DNA from: an uncultured Methanomethylovorans sp.
GTDB taxonomy: Archaea > Halobacteriota > Methanosarcinia > Methanosarcinales > Methanosarcinaceae
Reading direction: 5' to 3'
Assembly (NCBI RefSeq): GCF_963678545.1
Contig: NZ_OY782870.1
Location: 1,054,001 to 1,118,000 of the forward strand
DNA length: 64,000 bases
Shown: in pieces, positions 46,425-56,942 of the stretch
How positions within the stretch are numbered: the first letter of the stretch is position 1
Layout of the letters: each line of letters starts with the position of its first letter
Translations under genes and position numbers: made by a program
Notes under the pieces: generated by a model
Seen by the model: only the letters and a program-made list of their open reading frames with translations
Database searches by the model: none
Told to the model about the DNA's origin: nothing

Positions 46425-47663
46425 ATGATGTCTGAGAATCCAATGGGTATATTTAGCGTTTCAATGCTCAATGAAACCATAAGGTCTCTACTGGTCAATG
46501 ATCCCAAGCTGTGTGAAGTATGGGTGCGTGGCGAGATCTCAAATCTTAAAAAACATAGCTCAGGCCATTATTATTTTACGTTGAAGGACCGGGGAAGCCA
46601 GATAAGCTGTGTTAGTTTCAGGCAGACTAACCGTAACCTGAAATTTGATCCGGAGGATTCCATGGCAGTTATACTGTATGGTTCTGTGGATGTATACACT
46701 GTCCGGGGGCAATATCAGCTTAAAGTTATGGATATGCGCCCGGATGGTATCGGTGAAATGTTCAAGGCATTTGAACAGCTTAAGAAAAAACTGGATGCTG
46801 AAGGTCTATTTGAACAGATCCGCAAGAGGTCTATACCTCGATTTCCTGCAAGGATCGGTGTCGCTACTTCTCCTACAGGTGCTGCAATTCATGACATCAT
46901 CAATATACTGAGTCGAAGATATCCGGTGCATGTGCTCCTTGCTCCCTGTCTGGTGCAGGGGGATGCAGCTGCACAAAGCATTGCGGATTCTATAGAGCTT
47001 CTCAATAAAGCAGATGTCGATGTTATAATAGTTTGCAGGGGTGGTGGCTCACTGGAAGATCTGTGGCCCTTCAATGAAGAAGTTGTAGCAAGGGCTATTT
47101 TCAATTCAAGGATACCAATAGTTTCTGCTGTAGGCCATGAAACGGATTATACTATTGCCGATTTTACAGCCGATCTAAGGGCACCTACGCCATCATCAGC
47201 AGCAGAACTCGTAGTCCCTGACAGAATAGAATTAAAACGATTCATATACTCGATGTTCCAGAGACTTGAATATGCTACAAACCGTAAAATAGTAGACCTT
47301 ACTACCAGAATTGATCATCTGTCTGATTCCCTGAAACCGGAAAGGCTTCAGGAAATTATTGACCAGCGCTACCAAAGAATTGACGAGCTGGTTATAGCTA
47401 TGGAAAAGGATATTAAATATGACCTGGGATCAAGAAAAATGCTGCTTCAAGCTCTGGCTGGTCGTATGAATGCAGTAAATCCTCTAAATACCTTGGAAAG
47501 AGGATATTGCATAGCAATGTCCGATAATCTTGTTGTAAAAAGTGTTAATGATGTAAAAGTAGGTTCCAGGCTTGACCTAAGGGTCACTGATGGTAATATA
47601 ATATGTGATGTTATGCAAAAGGTTGAGATTGAAAATGGTAAGCAGGAAGAAGAAGATAAATGA
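46425..47663 (+). CDS. xseA: Exodeoxyribonuclease VII large subunit
   Basis: Catalytic subunit of a single-strand DNA exonuclease, with XseB. The 412-residue protein has an N-terminal OB domain (VWVRGEISNLKKHSSGHYYF) and the nuclease domain, with GVATSPTGAAIHDI, IIVCRGGGSLEDLWPFNEE and SAVGHETDYTIADF. Originally a bacterial enzyme, it occurs in Methanosarcinales. xseB follows, overlapping by 29 nt. Confidence 0.95.
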   Translation: MMSENPMGIFSVSMLNETIRSLLVNDPKLCEVWVRGEISNLKKHSSGHYYFTLKDRGSQISCVSFRQTNRNLKFDPEDSMAVILYGSVDVYTVRGQYQLKVMDMRPDGIGEMFKAFEQLKKKLDAEGLFEQIRKRSIPRFPARIGVATSPTGAAIHDIINILSRRYPVHVLLAPCLVQGDAAAQSIADSIELLNKADVDVIIVCRGGGSLEDLWPFNEEVVARAIFNSRIPIVSAVGHETDYTIADFTADLRAPTPSSAAELVVPDRIELKRFIYSMFQRLEYATNRKIVDLTTRIDHLSDSLKPERLQEIIDQRYQRIDELVIAMEKDIKYDLGSRKMLLQALAGRMNAVNPLNTLERGYCIAMSDNLVVKSVNDVKVGSRLDLRVTDGNIICDVMQKVEIENGKQEEEDK

Positions 47664-47907
47664 AGAATCTAATGAAGAAAATACGGGCGAAAGTCTGAGT
47701 TTTGAAACTGCACTTGAAAAACTGGAAGGGCTTGTCGAGAAACTGGAAAAAGGGAATCTTACTCTTGATGAAAGTCTTGAAACCTTTGAGCAGGGAATGG
47801 GGTTTGCACGTGTCTGTACCCAGAAACTATCAAAAGCCGAGAGCAGGATTGAGCAATTAGTCTTGGAAAATGGAGAACTCAGGACAAAACCTTTCACTGA
47901 AGGCTAA
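47635..47907 (+). CDS. xseB: Exodeoxyribonuclease VII small subunit
   Basis: A 90-residue coiled-coil protein with the family core SFETALEKLEGLVEKLEKGN, LTLDESLETFEQGM and a basic N-terminus. The frame is open from 47605, but the ATG at 47635 fits the family's length. It overlaps the end of xseA, which supports coupled expression of the two subunits. Confidence 0.93.
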   Translation: MVSRKKKINEESNEENTGESLSFETALEKLEGLVEKLEKGNLTLDESLETFEQGMGFARVCTQKLSKAESRIEQLVLENGELRTKPFTEG

Positions 47908-47948
47908 TAATTGCTCTTTAGTACTTTCATGTGATTCCCTATTAGTCC

Positions 47949-49004
47949 TCAGCTCTCTTCAAAATATCTTTTCGCAAGTAAAATCGTGCTTGATACTATC
48001 AATGTCACAAGAAATACTGCGATTATAGCGCTCTCAGCTGTGAAATCCTGCCATGAATGCACAGAAGCCCACATGCCGCTTCTGGTTACAAATGTAGCGA
48101 ACACCACCATTATGAAAGATATAACTGCAAGCATAGGTGCAATAAATCCATATTCTCCATGTCTGTAACGTAGCTGAGCATGCAGATACGCCGTTGCAGT
48201 TATCCAGGGTATCAAAGATGATGTTTCAACCGGGTCCCAGCTCCAGAACCATGCTCCCCATCCTAGAACTTCATAGGCCCAGAAACCTCCGAGTCCAATG
48301 CCCAGTGTGAGGAACAGCCAGGCAACTCTCATCCAGTTGGTGGAGATTGATTCCCATCTGTTATCATGTGTCAGTAAGTTACCAATTGCTGCTGCAAAAG
48401 GTATTGTGAAAGCAGCGTATCCAAGAAACAGCATGGGTGGATGTACTGCCATCCAGGGATTACGCAAAAGTGGATTCATTCCCTGGCCATAGGGAACGTT
48501 ATACATCTGTACAAATGGGTTCCAGTTAGTGACCTCAACACTGCCTTCTGAGATTACATGATATGCTGAGAAAGGGTTCTTCAACACCAGCAATCCCATA
48601 AATACGCATACCACAGACAACGATATAAGGCGTGTCGTCCGCATCAATGGGGTACCAGAAAGCCTGCCTGCATCTGTATGTTCTACTATTTTCAAAATAA
48701 ATAGAATAGATACTGCCCACAATAACAGTGACCCTTCCTGTCCTGCCCATAAAGCAGACAGCCTGTAAAACCACTCAAGGTCAGCACTAGAGTGTTCATA
48801 TACGTATGAATATGAGGCATTGACAGTGTATAGGTGGTACATCAACAATAGCATTGAGAACCCCGCCATCACTAAGCATGCTATTTCCAGCTTCCTTGAA
48901 AGCGTACTAGATGTATTGTTCTTTTGATGTTGCACATAATCGGAAAAAACAGCACCTATGCCTGCTATAAAGGATAACCAGATCAGGATCATTCCAAGAT
49001 TCAT
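47949..49004 (-). CDS. ccmF: Cytochrome c biogenesis protein CcmF, N-terminal part
   Basis: A 351-residue polytopic protein with the heme-handling WWD motif region GWGAWFWSWDPVETSSL and the conserved EHSSADLEWFYRLSALWAGQ. In archaea CcmF is often split; the C-terminal part is the next gene upstream on the same strand, overlapping by four bases. Together they correspond to bacterial CcmF, the heme-ligation subunit for c-type cytochromes at the outer membrane face. Confidence 0.88.
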   Translation of the reverse strand: MNLGMILIWLSFIAGIGAVFSDYVQHQKNNTSSTLSRKLEIACLVMAGFSMLLLMYHLYTVNASYSYVYEHSSADLEWFYRLSALWAGQEGSLLLWAVSILFILKIVEHTDAGRLSGTPLMRTTRLISLSVVCVFMGLLVLKNPFSAYHVISEGSVEVTNWNPFVQMYNVPYGQGMNPLLRNPWMAVHPPMLFLGYAAFTIPFAAAIGNLLTHDNRWESISTNWMRVAWLFLTLGIGLGGFWAYEVLGWGAWFWSWDPVETSSLIPWITATAYLHAQLRYRHGEYGFIAPMLAVISFIMVVFATFVTRSGMWASVHSWQDFTAESAIIAVFLVTLIVSSTILLAKRYFEES

Positions 49005-50041
49005 GTGTTTCCTCTCCTGTTTTTCCCAGATCGAAGGTTTTTGATCTCCTGTTCCAATATTCTGTTGTATTTATTTTCAAAGAAAACCATGTCTTTTTCT
49101 CTACTCGATGACTGTGTTTTCCCATTGTTTTGAGAGGGATTGCGATGCTCTACTAGAAGTAGCGCAATGATGCCCAAAGCCATCATGTATATGCCTCCCC
49201 ATAAAAGATTAATGAAAGGAACGATGCGCACATACATGTCAACTTCTCCATTTTGCTCATCAAGAGCCCTGGGTGCAATGAACAGTTCTTCTGTCAGTCC
49301 CCTGTGGATGTATGTCGTAGTGTATGTTTGTCCCCATTTGTAATCAGTGATATACTCTACACTACCACTTCTGGCATATTTGTTCTGATCATAAATATCA
49401 AAATCTATCCGGGTAATATAGGAAGATGCCTGATGTTCCTGGTAAGTTTCTCCTTCGAATCTTGATGCTATTGAAGTAATCTTCAGATTATAGTCCTGCA
49501 AATTGTTAGTTCCTATTTTACCGGTCTCATATACTGCCGAATCCTCGAATTTCATATTTGAACTAAGCACCACACCCAGCAGGATGCATAGTATTCCAAG
49601 ATGGATCAAATGAGCCGAAAGACCCCTGTATTTTCCGTACCCCTTCTTATTCCTGGCAATGAGCCACATTTTATAAGCTGTGGCTATCAATGCTGGTATT
49701 ATAAGGGATACAGTCACATCGACCGCTGTATTTGAGAATGGAGATATGGTAGCAATCGATACTATCAGTACCAGGAACGAAGCAGTTGCTATCAATGCTT
49801 TGCGGGATGTGACAGAACTGACTAGTAAGCAAATTGTTAGTAATATTACCAATAATACGGTAGGGATAGCAGTTCTGGGGTTAAAATAATCGGAGCCCAA
49901 AGCAAGCTCAGTGCCACTGAGGATCTTGGCAAGAAGGGGTGTCACCATGCCGATCATTATCACCATTGCAAGTAGAATAAATGCTATTACAGCGGCAAAT
50001 ATGGTGTTTTTAGTTGTCAAAAAGCTCTCTTTATTTGTCAT
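49001..50041 (-). CDS. ccmF: Cytochrome c biogenesis protein CcmF, C-terminal part
   Basis: A 346-residue membrane protein with several helices, a conserved YRGLSAHLIHLGILCILLGV and a long outer domain (YNLKITSIASRFEGETYQEH). It ends with another membrane helix, as in the CcmF C-terminus. The frame is open to 50179, but the ATG at 50041, six bases after GAGGAT, gives the natural start TNKESFLTTK. It is coupled to the N-terminal part. Confidence 0.8.
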   Translation of the reverse strand: MTNKESFLTTKNTIFAAVIAFILLAMVIMIGMVTPLLAKILSGTELALGSDYFNPRTAIPTVLLVILLTICLLVSSVTSRKALIATASFLVLIVSIATISPFSNTAVDVTVSLIIPALIATAYKMWLIARNKKGYGKYRGLSAHLIHLGILCILLGVVLSSNMKFEDSAVYETGKIGTNNLQDYNLKITSIASRFEGETYQEHQASSYITRIDFDIYDQNKYARSGSVEYITDYKWGQTYTTTYIHRGLTEELFIAPRALDEQNGEVDMYVRIVPFINLLWGGIYMMALGIIALLLVEHRNPSQNNGKTQSSSREKDMVFFENKYNRILEQEIKNLRSGKNRRGNT

Positions 50042-50281
50042 TGCTGATCCTCGCTGTAAATCTGCATGTATACTCACCTTATATATATCATATAGGATAC
50101 GTATATGATGCTGCACCGTGCTGGCATAATATTGCAGGTATTTCCATATGAATGCATAATTATATACTTCTAATGCCACACTTTCGGTATCTTAAATACG
50201 GATGATGCACATCTTTGTGGCTATAAAAAATGTAAATGAGTTGGTAGTACGATAGAAACGCTGATCATAGCTATCTGGCTT

Positions 50282-50809
50282 ATGTTGCCTGCTTACATTC
50301 CCAATTCAATGGCTGCCGTTTTTGGTGGTGGTCGTCCGATAGATGGGGGCAGGGTCCTGAAAGATGGCAGGAGAGCTTTAGGTGATGGCAAGACCTACAG
50401 AGGTCTTTTTGCCGGTATAGCATGCGGTGTGCTTTTGGGTTTACTACAGACGGCCTTGCTTATTCCTATGTCGGAGCTTTTGGATATTTCCTTACCCTCT
50501 TTTTCAGGCAGCGGGTCTCAAACTATGGTGGTTCTTTTGTCCCTCGCCTCTGGTTCCCTTTTTGGTGATATGTTTAAGAGTTTCTTTAAACGCAGGTTTG
50601 GAATGAAAAGAGGTGCTTCATTGCCACTTGTAGACCAGCTTGACTTTGTACTAGGTGCGTGGGTATTTACATATCTGTCTTCTCCAGGTTGGTTCACATT
50701 GAATTTTACCCGCAATATTATGATAGTTGTGTTGATCATCACTCCGTTGATTCATCTTACAACGAATGTTATAGGTTATCTTATAGGGGTAAAGAAAGAG
50801 CCTTGGTAA
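50282..50809 (+). CDS. carS: CDP-archaeol synthase
   Basis: Integral membrane enzyme that joins CTP to unsaturated archaetidic acid in archaeal lipid synthesis. The family motif is LPAYIPNSMAAVFGGGRPID, followed by DGKTYRGLFAGI and GDMFKSFFKRRFGMKRG, with several membrane helices. From ATG 50282 it has 175 residues. The ten upstream codons (IETLIIAIWL) belong to the conserved first helix but start with ATA at 50252, not ATG. A TATA box at about 50221-50229 would place the transcript start near that codon. Confidence 0.9.
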   Translation: MLPAYIPNSMAAVFGGGRPIDGGRVLKDGRRALGDGKTYRGLFAGIACGVLLGLLQTALLIPMSELLDISLPSFSGSGSQTMVVLLSLASGSLFGDMFKSFFKRRFGMKRGASLPLVDQLDFVLGAWVFTYLSSPGWFTLNFTRNIMIVVLIITPLIHLTTNVIGYLIGVKKEPW

Positions 50810-50847
50810 ATTATTCCACGTATCATTATTGTTCATGGTGATCTGAT

Positions 50848-51387
50848 ATGACTACAGAAAATGATAGAAAATCCCTCCTTATATCAGCCCTTAAGAAGTG
50901 CGGGGCTGTGAAATTTGGTGACTTTACACTTGCTTCGGGCAAGAAGAGCAAATATTATATCGATATAAAAAAAGCTAGTACAGATCCAGTGACCCTTACT
51001 GTGATCGCAGAGCAGGCCGCTTCTTTAGTACTTAATGAAAAAGTGGATATAATAGGTGGTGTAGCTTTAGGTGGCGTTCCTCTTGCGACGGCAGTTTCTC
51101 TTAAATCGGGCTTGCCACTTTTGATAGTCCGTAAGGAAGAAAAGGGATATGGGACAGGAGGGCGTTTCATTGGAGACCTCAAAGAAGGGTCCCATGTGAT
51201 ATTGATAGAAGATGTAACTACAAGCGGCGGATCAGTAAAGGATGCGATAGCTGCAATTCGCGGGGCTGGTAGCTTTGTGGATGTTGTTATCACTGTAGTG
51301 GACCGTGAGGAAGGGGCTCAGCAGAGCCTTGCAGCACTTGGTGTAAAGCTAACTCCTCTTGTAGGTGCCAGTGACCTTATCCAATGA
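50848..51387 (+). CDS. pyrE: Orotate phosphoribosyltransferase
   Basis: Joins orotate to PRPP to give orotidine 5'-phosphate in pyrimidine synthesis. The 179-residue protein has the PRPP loop VILIEDVTTSGGSVKDAIAA and DIIGGVALGGVPLATAVSL. GGTGATCTGAT precedes the ATG. It follows carS by 38 nt. Confidence 0.95.
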   Translation: MTTENDRKSLLISALKKCGAVKFGDFTLASGKKSKYYIDIKKASTDPVTLTVIAEQAASLVLNEKVDIIGGVALGGVPLATAVSLKSGLPLLIVRKEEKGYGTGGRFIGDLKEGSHVILIEDVTTSGGSVKDAIAAIRGAGSFVDVVITVVDREEGAQQSLAALGVKLTPLVGASDLIQ

Positions 51388-51584
51388 TGGATAGAATAAA
51401 TAAGTAAATTATTTATCTGAATATGAGAAAGAGTCCGTAGTATTTAGTGTCATCTATCTTAACTATGGTCCAATAGGGTCTAATACTGAATAGATATCAA
51501 CTATGTTCAATGTGACGATAAGGTAATAATTGGAGAATATCACTTCAATATTCAAAAGAATTTTTAATTGACGAGGTTTTGTAA

Positions 51585-52892
51585 ATGAACGTTTTAGTTG
51601 TCGGTGGCGGAGGAAGAGAACATGCAATTGCAGCAGCGATTGCACAAAGCAGAAAAGATCCTGTCATTTTCGCTGTGATGGCGAAGAAGAACCCTGGTAT
51701 TGCCAGGCTTTGTCAGGATTTCCTCTTAGAAAAAGAAACCGATGTGCAGAAGGTTGTTGCTTTTGCAACTGCTAATAATATTGATTTAGCTTTTATTGGT
51801 CCCGAGGCTCCCCTTGCAGCCGGGCTTGCTGATGCATTGGCAGAAGTCGGCATCGGTGTCGTGGGTCCAAGGAGAGCAGTGGCTCAGATAGAGTTTGATA
51901 AAGCATGGGCAAGAAACTTTATGAGAAAGCATGAGATCGCAGGTTGCCCTGTTTTTGAAGTATTTACTGAAAAAGAGCCAATGTTCGATTTCATTGCAAA
52001 GCTTGGCAATGTAGCAATAAAGCCAGCAGGTCTTACCGGTGGCAAAGGTGTAAAGGTCATGGGTGATCAGCTCCCTACTGTCAAAGATGCCCAGGAATAT
52101 GCTGCTCAACTTCTAGAGTCGGGAAGCGTGGTCGTAGAGGAAAACCTTGTAGGTGAGGAGTTCACATTACAGGCTTTTGTGGATGGTGAACACTTGGCTT
52201 TCTCTCCTACAGTGCAGGATCATAAGAGAGCCTTTGAGAATGATCTTGGACCCAATACTGGAGGGATGGGTGCTTACACTGACGCCGGTGAAATTCTACC
52301 TTTCTTGTGTGCAGAAGATGTGGAACAGGCAAAAACTATCATGGAGCATACAGTAAAGGAGCTATACGCAGAAACTGGTGTGGAGTACAAGGGTGTGCTG
52401 TATGGCCAGTTCATGATCACAAAAAATGGCCCGCGAGTAATAGAGTTTAATGCCAGATTCGGTGATCCTGAAGCTATGAATGTACTGCCTCTTCTGGAGA
52501 CTGATATTGTAGATGTTATGTATGCTGTGGTAAATGGTACTCTTGACAAACTGGCAGTGAAATTCAGTAAAAAAGCAACTGTATGCAAGTATGCAGTGCC
52601 TGCAGGATATCCTGACAATCCTTCAAAGGATAAGGAAATATCTATAGGAGACGTGGGTGATGCACTTTTATTCTATTCAAGTGTGTACGAAGCAGATAAT
52701 AAGATATATACTACAGGTTCACGTGCAATAGCGGTTGTAGGCATTGATGATTCTATTGCCAAAGCAGAGAAGAAAGCTCAGGAAGGGCTTGACAATATTA
52801 TTGGAGACCTACATTCTCGAAGGGATATAGGTACTGCTTCACTTATCCAGAAACGTATTGATCATATGAATGAAATCAGGGGCAAGGTATAA
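51585..52892 (+). CDS. purD: Phosphoribosylamine-glycine ligase
   Basis: ATP-grasp enzyme forming glycinamide ribonucleotide, the second step of purine synthesis. [20 protein letters not shown] at the start, [17 protein letters not shown] and [11 protein letters not shown] are diagnostic; the 435-residue length is normal. About 200 nt of AT-rich sequence separates it from pyrE and should hold its promoter. Confidence 0.96.
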   Translation: MNVLVVGGGGREHAIAAAIAQSRKDPVIFAVMAKKNPGIARLCQDFLLEKETDVQKVVAFATANNIDLAFIGPEAPLAAGLADALAEVGIGVVGPRRAVAQIEFDKAWARNFMRKHEIAGCPVFEVFTEKEPMFDFIAKLGNVAIKPAGLTGGKGVKVMGDQLPTVKDAQEYAAQLLESGSVVVEENLVGEEFTLQAFVDGEHLAFSPTVQDHKRAFENDLGPNTGGMGAYTDAGEILPFLCAEDVEQAKTIMEHTVKELYAETGVEYKGVLYGQFMITKNGPRVIEFNARFGDPEAMNVLPLLETDIVDVMYAVVNGTLDKLAVKFSKKATVCKYAVPAGYPDNPSKDKEISIGDVGDALLFYSSVYEADNKIYTTGSRAIAVVGIDDSIAKAEKKAQEGLDNIIGDLHSRRDIGTASLIQKRIDHMNEIRGKV

Positions 52893-52923
52893 TGCCTCTA
52901 TATAATGAAAATGGGTTGATTGT

Positions 52924-53829
52924 ATGAAGCATCTTATTTCTTTTGCAGACCTCACGCGTGATGAGGTCATTGAACTGCTTGACATGGCAGAAGATCTGAA
53001 GGAGAAACGTGCTCGTGGAAAGCTTACAGACTTGCTCAAGAACAGGAGTCTGGCTATGCTTTTCGAAAAGTCTTCCACTCGCACAAGGGTGTCATTTGAG
53101 GTTTCAATGGCTGACCTGGGTGGACAGTCTATATTCCTTTCTTCAAAGGACCTGCAGATCGGACGTGGGGAAAGTATTGCTGATACTGCAGTTGTTCTTT
53201 CCAGATATGTACACTGTATCACTGCAAGGGTGAACAAGCATAGTACTATCCTCGAGATTGCTTCTCATTCTTCTGTACCTGTGATCAATGCTCTTTCCGA
53301 TGTGGAGCATCCTTGTCAGATCCTTTCTGACCTTCTTACCATCAGGGAATATAAAAACCATTTAGAGGGATTGAAGTACGTCTGGGTAGGCGATGGCAAC
53401 AATGTGTGTAATTCAGCTATCCTGGGTTGTGCGATCGTGGGTATGCAGATGGTAGTAGCCTGCCCGCCGGGATATGAACCCGATGCGAAGATAGTTAAGA
53501 AGGCAAAAGAACTTGGGGGAGATATTACCATTATCAACGATCCGTTTGAGGCTGCAAAAGGTGCAGATATTCTCTATACTGATGTGTGGGTTTCCATGGG
53601 CGATGAGGATGAGATCGAGAAACGTCTGAGCGATCTAAAAGATTATCAGATCAGTTCCGAGATGCTGGCTCTTGCAAAGAACGATGCTATAGTGATGCAC
53701 TGCATGCCAGCCCACAGGGGACAGGAAATAGCTGCCGAGGTAATGGATGGTCCGCATTCTGTAGTATACGACCAGGCAGAGAACCGCCTGCATGCACAGA
53801 AAGCTTTGCTTATGAAATTGATCGGATGA
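52924..53829 (+). CDS. argF: Ornithine carbamoyltransferase
   Basis: Makes citrulline from ornithine and carbamoyl phosphate in arginine synthesis. Carbamoyl-phosphate site [20 protein letters not shown], then [13 protein letters not shown] and the C-terminal HCMPAHRG are present; 301 residues. It follows purD by 31 nt. Confidence 0.96.
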   Translation: MKHLISFADLTRDEVIELLDMAEDLKEKRARGKLTDLLKNRSLAMLFEKSSTRTRVSFEVSMADLGGQSIFLSSKDLQIGRGESIADTAVVLSRYVHCITARVNKHSTILEIASHSSVPVINALSDVEHPCQILSDLLTIREYKNHLEGLKYVWVGDGNNVCNSAILGCAIVGMQMVVACPPGYEPDAKIVKKAKELGGDITIINDPFEAAKGADILYTDVWVSMGDEDEIEKRLSDLKDYQISSEMLALAKNDAIVMHCMPAHRGQEIAAEVMDGPHSVVYDQAENRLHAQKALLMKLIG

Positions 53830-53842
53830 TGTGTATTGTGTT

Positions 53843-53870
53843 TGCAGCCCTTTTATTTTGATGGGCTGCA
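53843..53870 (+). terminator. Terminator hairpin after argF
   Basis: TGCAGCCC (53843-53850) pairs perfectly with GGGCTGCA (53863-53870), with a T-rich 12-nt loop. It lies 13 nt after the argF stop. Confidence 0.55.
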
Positions 53871-53917
53871 ACTGAAAAAGCATATATACCATTAATGCAA
53901 CTATACGCTACCTCAAT

Positions 53918-54002
53918 GCGGGGGTCGCCCAGCCAGGTCAAAGGCGCTAGATTCAGAGTCTAGTCTCGTAGGAGTTCGTGGGTTCGAATCCCATCCCCCG
54001 CA
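53918..54002 (+). tRNA. tRNA-Leu (anticodon CAG)
   Basis: Acceptor arms GCGGGGG (53918-53924) and CCCCCGC (53995-54001). Anticodon stem CTAGA/TCTAG with loop TTCAGAG, anticodon CAG at 53954-53956; long variable arm. The TATA-like GCATATATACC lies about 30 nt upstream. Its downstream side opens an accessory region (54-58.5 kb). Confidence 0.97.
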
Positions 54003-54234
54003 CTTTTCTGAAGGGATATAGGTAACATAAAAAAACAGAACTCTTACAATTTTATTGGTTGTATATTTTGTTACCTTTAATGTCAAATAAAAATGTGAAA
54101 GACATAACTCTTAGAACTTGTTTACATATCTTTTTTTTGCTATTTGAGTTGAAAATGTATTATTTATAAAATAATCCAAACAGTCAAATGGAACAAGTCA
54201 AAAAAATTATATCTTAGAAAAGACTATTTTTATC

Positions 54235-54435
54235 ATGGATCAGCCTCTCACTTTCCTAAAATTAGCTGAAACTGTTCTTGAACAAACAAAAATTCCTCTA
54301 ACATATGTCGATATTTGGGATGAAGCTGTTAAATCGGGTTTATCAAAAAGAGTTAACACTAAAGGAAAAACACCTTGGAACAGTATAGGTGCTCAAATTT
54401 ACGTTGATATTCGAGATAATCAAAATTCAATTTTT
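54235..54435 (+). pseudogene. N-terminal part of a HARE-HTH protein cut by an IS
   Basis: 67 codons of a HARE-HTH domain (FLKLAETVLEQTKIPLTYVD, KGKTPWNSIGAQIYVDIRDN). The open frame runs on to 54471 through the IS end, giving a false tail. Joined to 55444-56184 without the IS and one target copy, it restores a 313-residue protein (...[19 protein letters not shown]...). HARE-HTH modules occur with restriction and DNA-modification proteins, so a defence-related role is plausible. Confidence 0.88.
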
Positions 54436-55435
54436 GGCTCTGTAGAAATGCTACTTTTGCTTTTATTTTGACCTAATAATTTAAAAAGAATAAATCCCCT
54501 GAGTATTACTTTCCACTGAAACACAAAGGGGATGATTGTGTTTTGTCAAATAAGTACTTAAAGTTTGTTGATACAGCTTTAGCTGTATCAGGAAAATCAC
54601 ACCTGCCGATCTATAGTTGCAAATATTCGAAAAGGAAATATACACAACACCAGCTATTGACCTTGATTTTGTTAAAAGAATATCTTAATGTAGATTACAG
54701 AAGTATTGTTGAACTTGTTGAATTAATGGAGAGTTTGAAGTTAAGAATTGGTTTAAAAGAGGTTCCACATTATACCACACTTCACAAGTTTATAACTAGA
54801 CTTAGGTCAATTCTTTTCAGATCGTTGTTACAGCAAACACTAAAACTGTTCTATTCATATGGCGAAAAAATAGAGATAATTGCCATTGATTCGAGTGGAT
54901 TTACGAGTGGTCACTGTAGCTACTATTACTCTTTTAGGACTGGAAAGAAACGTAGATCATTCCTAAAAGTGAGTATTTCCATTGATACAAAGAAGTTTAT
55001 TATCACTGGTTTTAAGATATCTGGTAAGCCTATCCATGATGCAAAGCATGCGATGACATTGCTACGGCAATGTCATAAAAATCGCCAATCAAAGTTTTAC
55101 CTTATGGACAAAGGTTACGATTCTGAAGCTATACATTCTCTAGTAAGGGAAGAACTAGACGCAGTAGCTATGATTCCTTTGAGAGAAAGGAAAAGGAAGA
55201 AGATCAAGGGTAAGTATCGTAGAAAAATGATCGATGAGTTTGAGGAAATATTGTACCATTGCAGAAATCTTGTAGAAACGATGTTCTCTGTTCTGAAAAG
55301 GAAATACGGGGAAGAAGTGAAGGCAAAAAAGTATTGGAATCAAGCAAAAGAGGTTAAATTGAAACTATTAGTGCATAACCTTGACAGGTATGTCAAGGTT
55401 ACATATATTGTTCAAATGAGCATTTCTACAAAGCC
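54436..55435 (+). mobile_element. IS5-like insertion sequence, 1000 bp
   Basis: Terminal inverted repeats start GGCTCTGTAGAAATGCT on the left (54436-54452) and, in reverse complement, GGCTTTGTAGAAATGCT on the right (55419-55435), with one mismatch. The 8-bp duplication CAATTTTT lies at 54428-54435 and 55436-55443. An 8-bp duplication is known for the ISH1 subgroup of the IS5 family. It carries one DDE transposase gene. The flanking duplications are intact, so the insertion looks recent. Confidence 0.9.
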
Positions 55436-55457
55436 CAATTTTTTGTCATTATGGTAA
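54543..55457 (+). CDS. IS5-family DDE transposase
   Basis: A 304-residue transposase with catalytic Asp116 (IAIDSSGF), Asp189 (YLMDKGYD) and Glu245 ([15 protein letters not shown]). The start is TTG at 54543, six bases after GGGGATGAT. The frame passes through the right IS end at 55435 and stops at 55455-55457 in host DNA, so the last seven residues come from the target. Confidence 0.9.
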   Translation: MSNKYLKFVDTALAVSGKSHLPIYSCKYSKRKYTQHQLLTLILLKEYLNVDYRSIVELVELMESLKLRIGLKEVPHYTTLHKFITRLRSILFRSLLQQTLKLFYSYGEKIEIIAIDSSGFTSGHCSYYYSFRTGKKRRSFLKVSISIDTKKFIITGFKISGKPIHDAKHAMTLLRQCHKNRQSKFYLMDKGYDSEAIHSLVREELDAVAMIPLRERKRKKIKGKYRRKMIDEFEEILYHCRNLVETMFSVLKRKYGEEVKAKKYWNQAKEVKLKLLVHNLDRYVKVTYIVQMSISTKPNFLSLW

Positions 55458-56184
55458 ACGCCCAACAAGATTTGGTTTGAAAAGACTATCTTATACAAAT
55501 ATTGTTATAAAACCCGAAAAAAAAGAGACCATATCGTTTCATGAAAGAGATCTTCATCCCCTTGTGACTAGGTTTATAAACACAAATCAACATTTCAAAG
55601 CTTGGAAAAAAACAATATTTCACGAATCTTCATCAAACACAAAAAAAGGCCTAAATGAATGGCTACACCCTGATATCATTGGTGTTTATCTTCCATTTTC
55701 GGATTACGAGGAAGTAACACTAAAACTTCAGAAATCACTATCTTTGAGTGCTGTAAAGCTGTTCTCCTTTGAATTAAAAAAGGAACTTAATTTCTCTAAT
55801 TTGCGTCATTATTATTTTCAAGCTGTATCGAACTCAAGCTGGTCTCATGAAGGATACCTTGTTATATCAAAGATGGCAGAAGATCCAGATTTCATTGATG
55901 AGTTAAGACGTTTAAATAATGCATTTGGTATAGGCATTATTAAAATAAACACTGATAGTCCTGAGGAGAGTGAAATCCTGTTCCAATCTTTTGTAAAATC
56001 AGAACTTGATTGGAGCACAATTAATAGGCTAGTTGAAGAAAATCCAAATTTTAAACAATTTATGGAAGATGTCGAAGAGGATCTTCAACTTAGAAAGATC
56101 AAAGGAAAATATGACAAAATATTATCTGATGAAGAATTAGACGCACATATTAAAACTAAAAAACTGTCGTTTTCTCATTATTAG
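55444..56184 (+). pseudogene. C-terminal part of the interrupted HARE-HTH protein
   Basis: 246 codons of the COG2958-like protein: [71 protein letters not shown] and ELDWSTINRLVEENPNFKQF. The frame is intact; a TTG at 55477 could give a separate product. It carries the region that distinguishes this family from plain HARE-HTH fragments. Function unknown; association with DNA-modification systems is inferred. Confidence 0.85.
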
Positions 56185-56314
56185 TAATCAATGGACTGTT
56201 GAATTCATGATTCAAATGAGTTATCATATACTTCTGTTCATTAGGAATACTTTCCTTTATATGTGGCAATTCTACTATAGAAGAACAATAAGAATTTATA
56301 TTGTTTATTATTGA

Positions 56315-56605
<291 letters not shown>

Positions 56606-56624
56606 CTTGTTTTCTGTAAATTCG

Positions 56625-56819
56625 TTATACCATAGAATAGGATTTATTCCACATCTCTAACCTCGCCCTCACATGAGCATTCAAAGTAAATGGCTTATCA
56701 GCCTTAGCATTCCGTTTCATATAATGTAATGTACCTTTAGAGAATCCCATGTTCTTCCAATCAGAATAAGAAATACTTAGTATCTTCTGCCTGATATCAT
56801 CAGAATCCTCTATAATCAA
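56625..56819 (-). pseudogene. C-terminal gene remnant, copy A
   Basis: A 64-codon open frame, SYSDWKNMGFSKGTLHYMKR then NAKADKPFTLNAHVRARLEM. A stop lies just upstream in frame, so it is a tail without its gene. The sequence resembles, from memory, the C-terminal tail of some methanosarcinal Cas1 proteins; this is uncertain. A more decayed copy lies at 58272-58440. Confidence 0.5.
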
Positions 56820-56942
56820 TGACTTCTAATTTTAAGCTCTTCATCTTCTTCGTAAAATTGCCACGATAACCACAAGCCATTACATTACTCATGCAACACT
56901 ATCAGACGCAACCTAGTCAGATTGTGCCATATCTTTGTTTTA

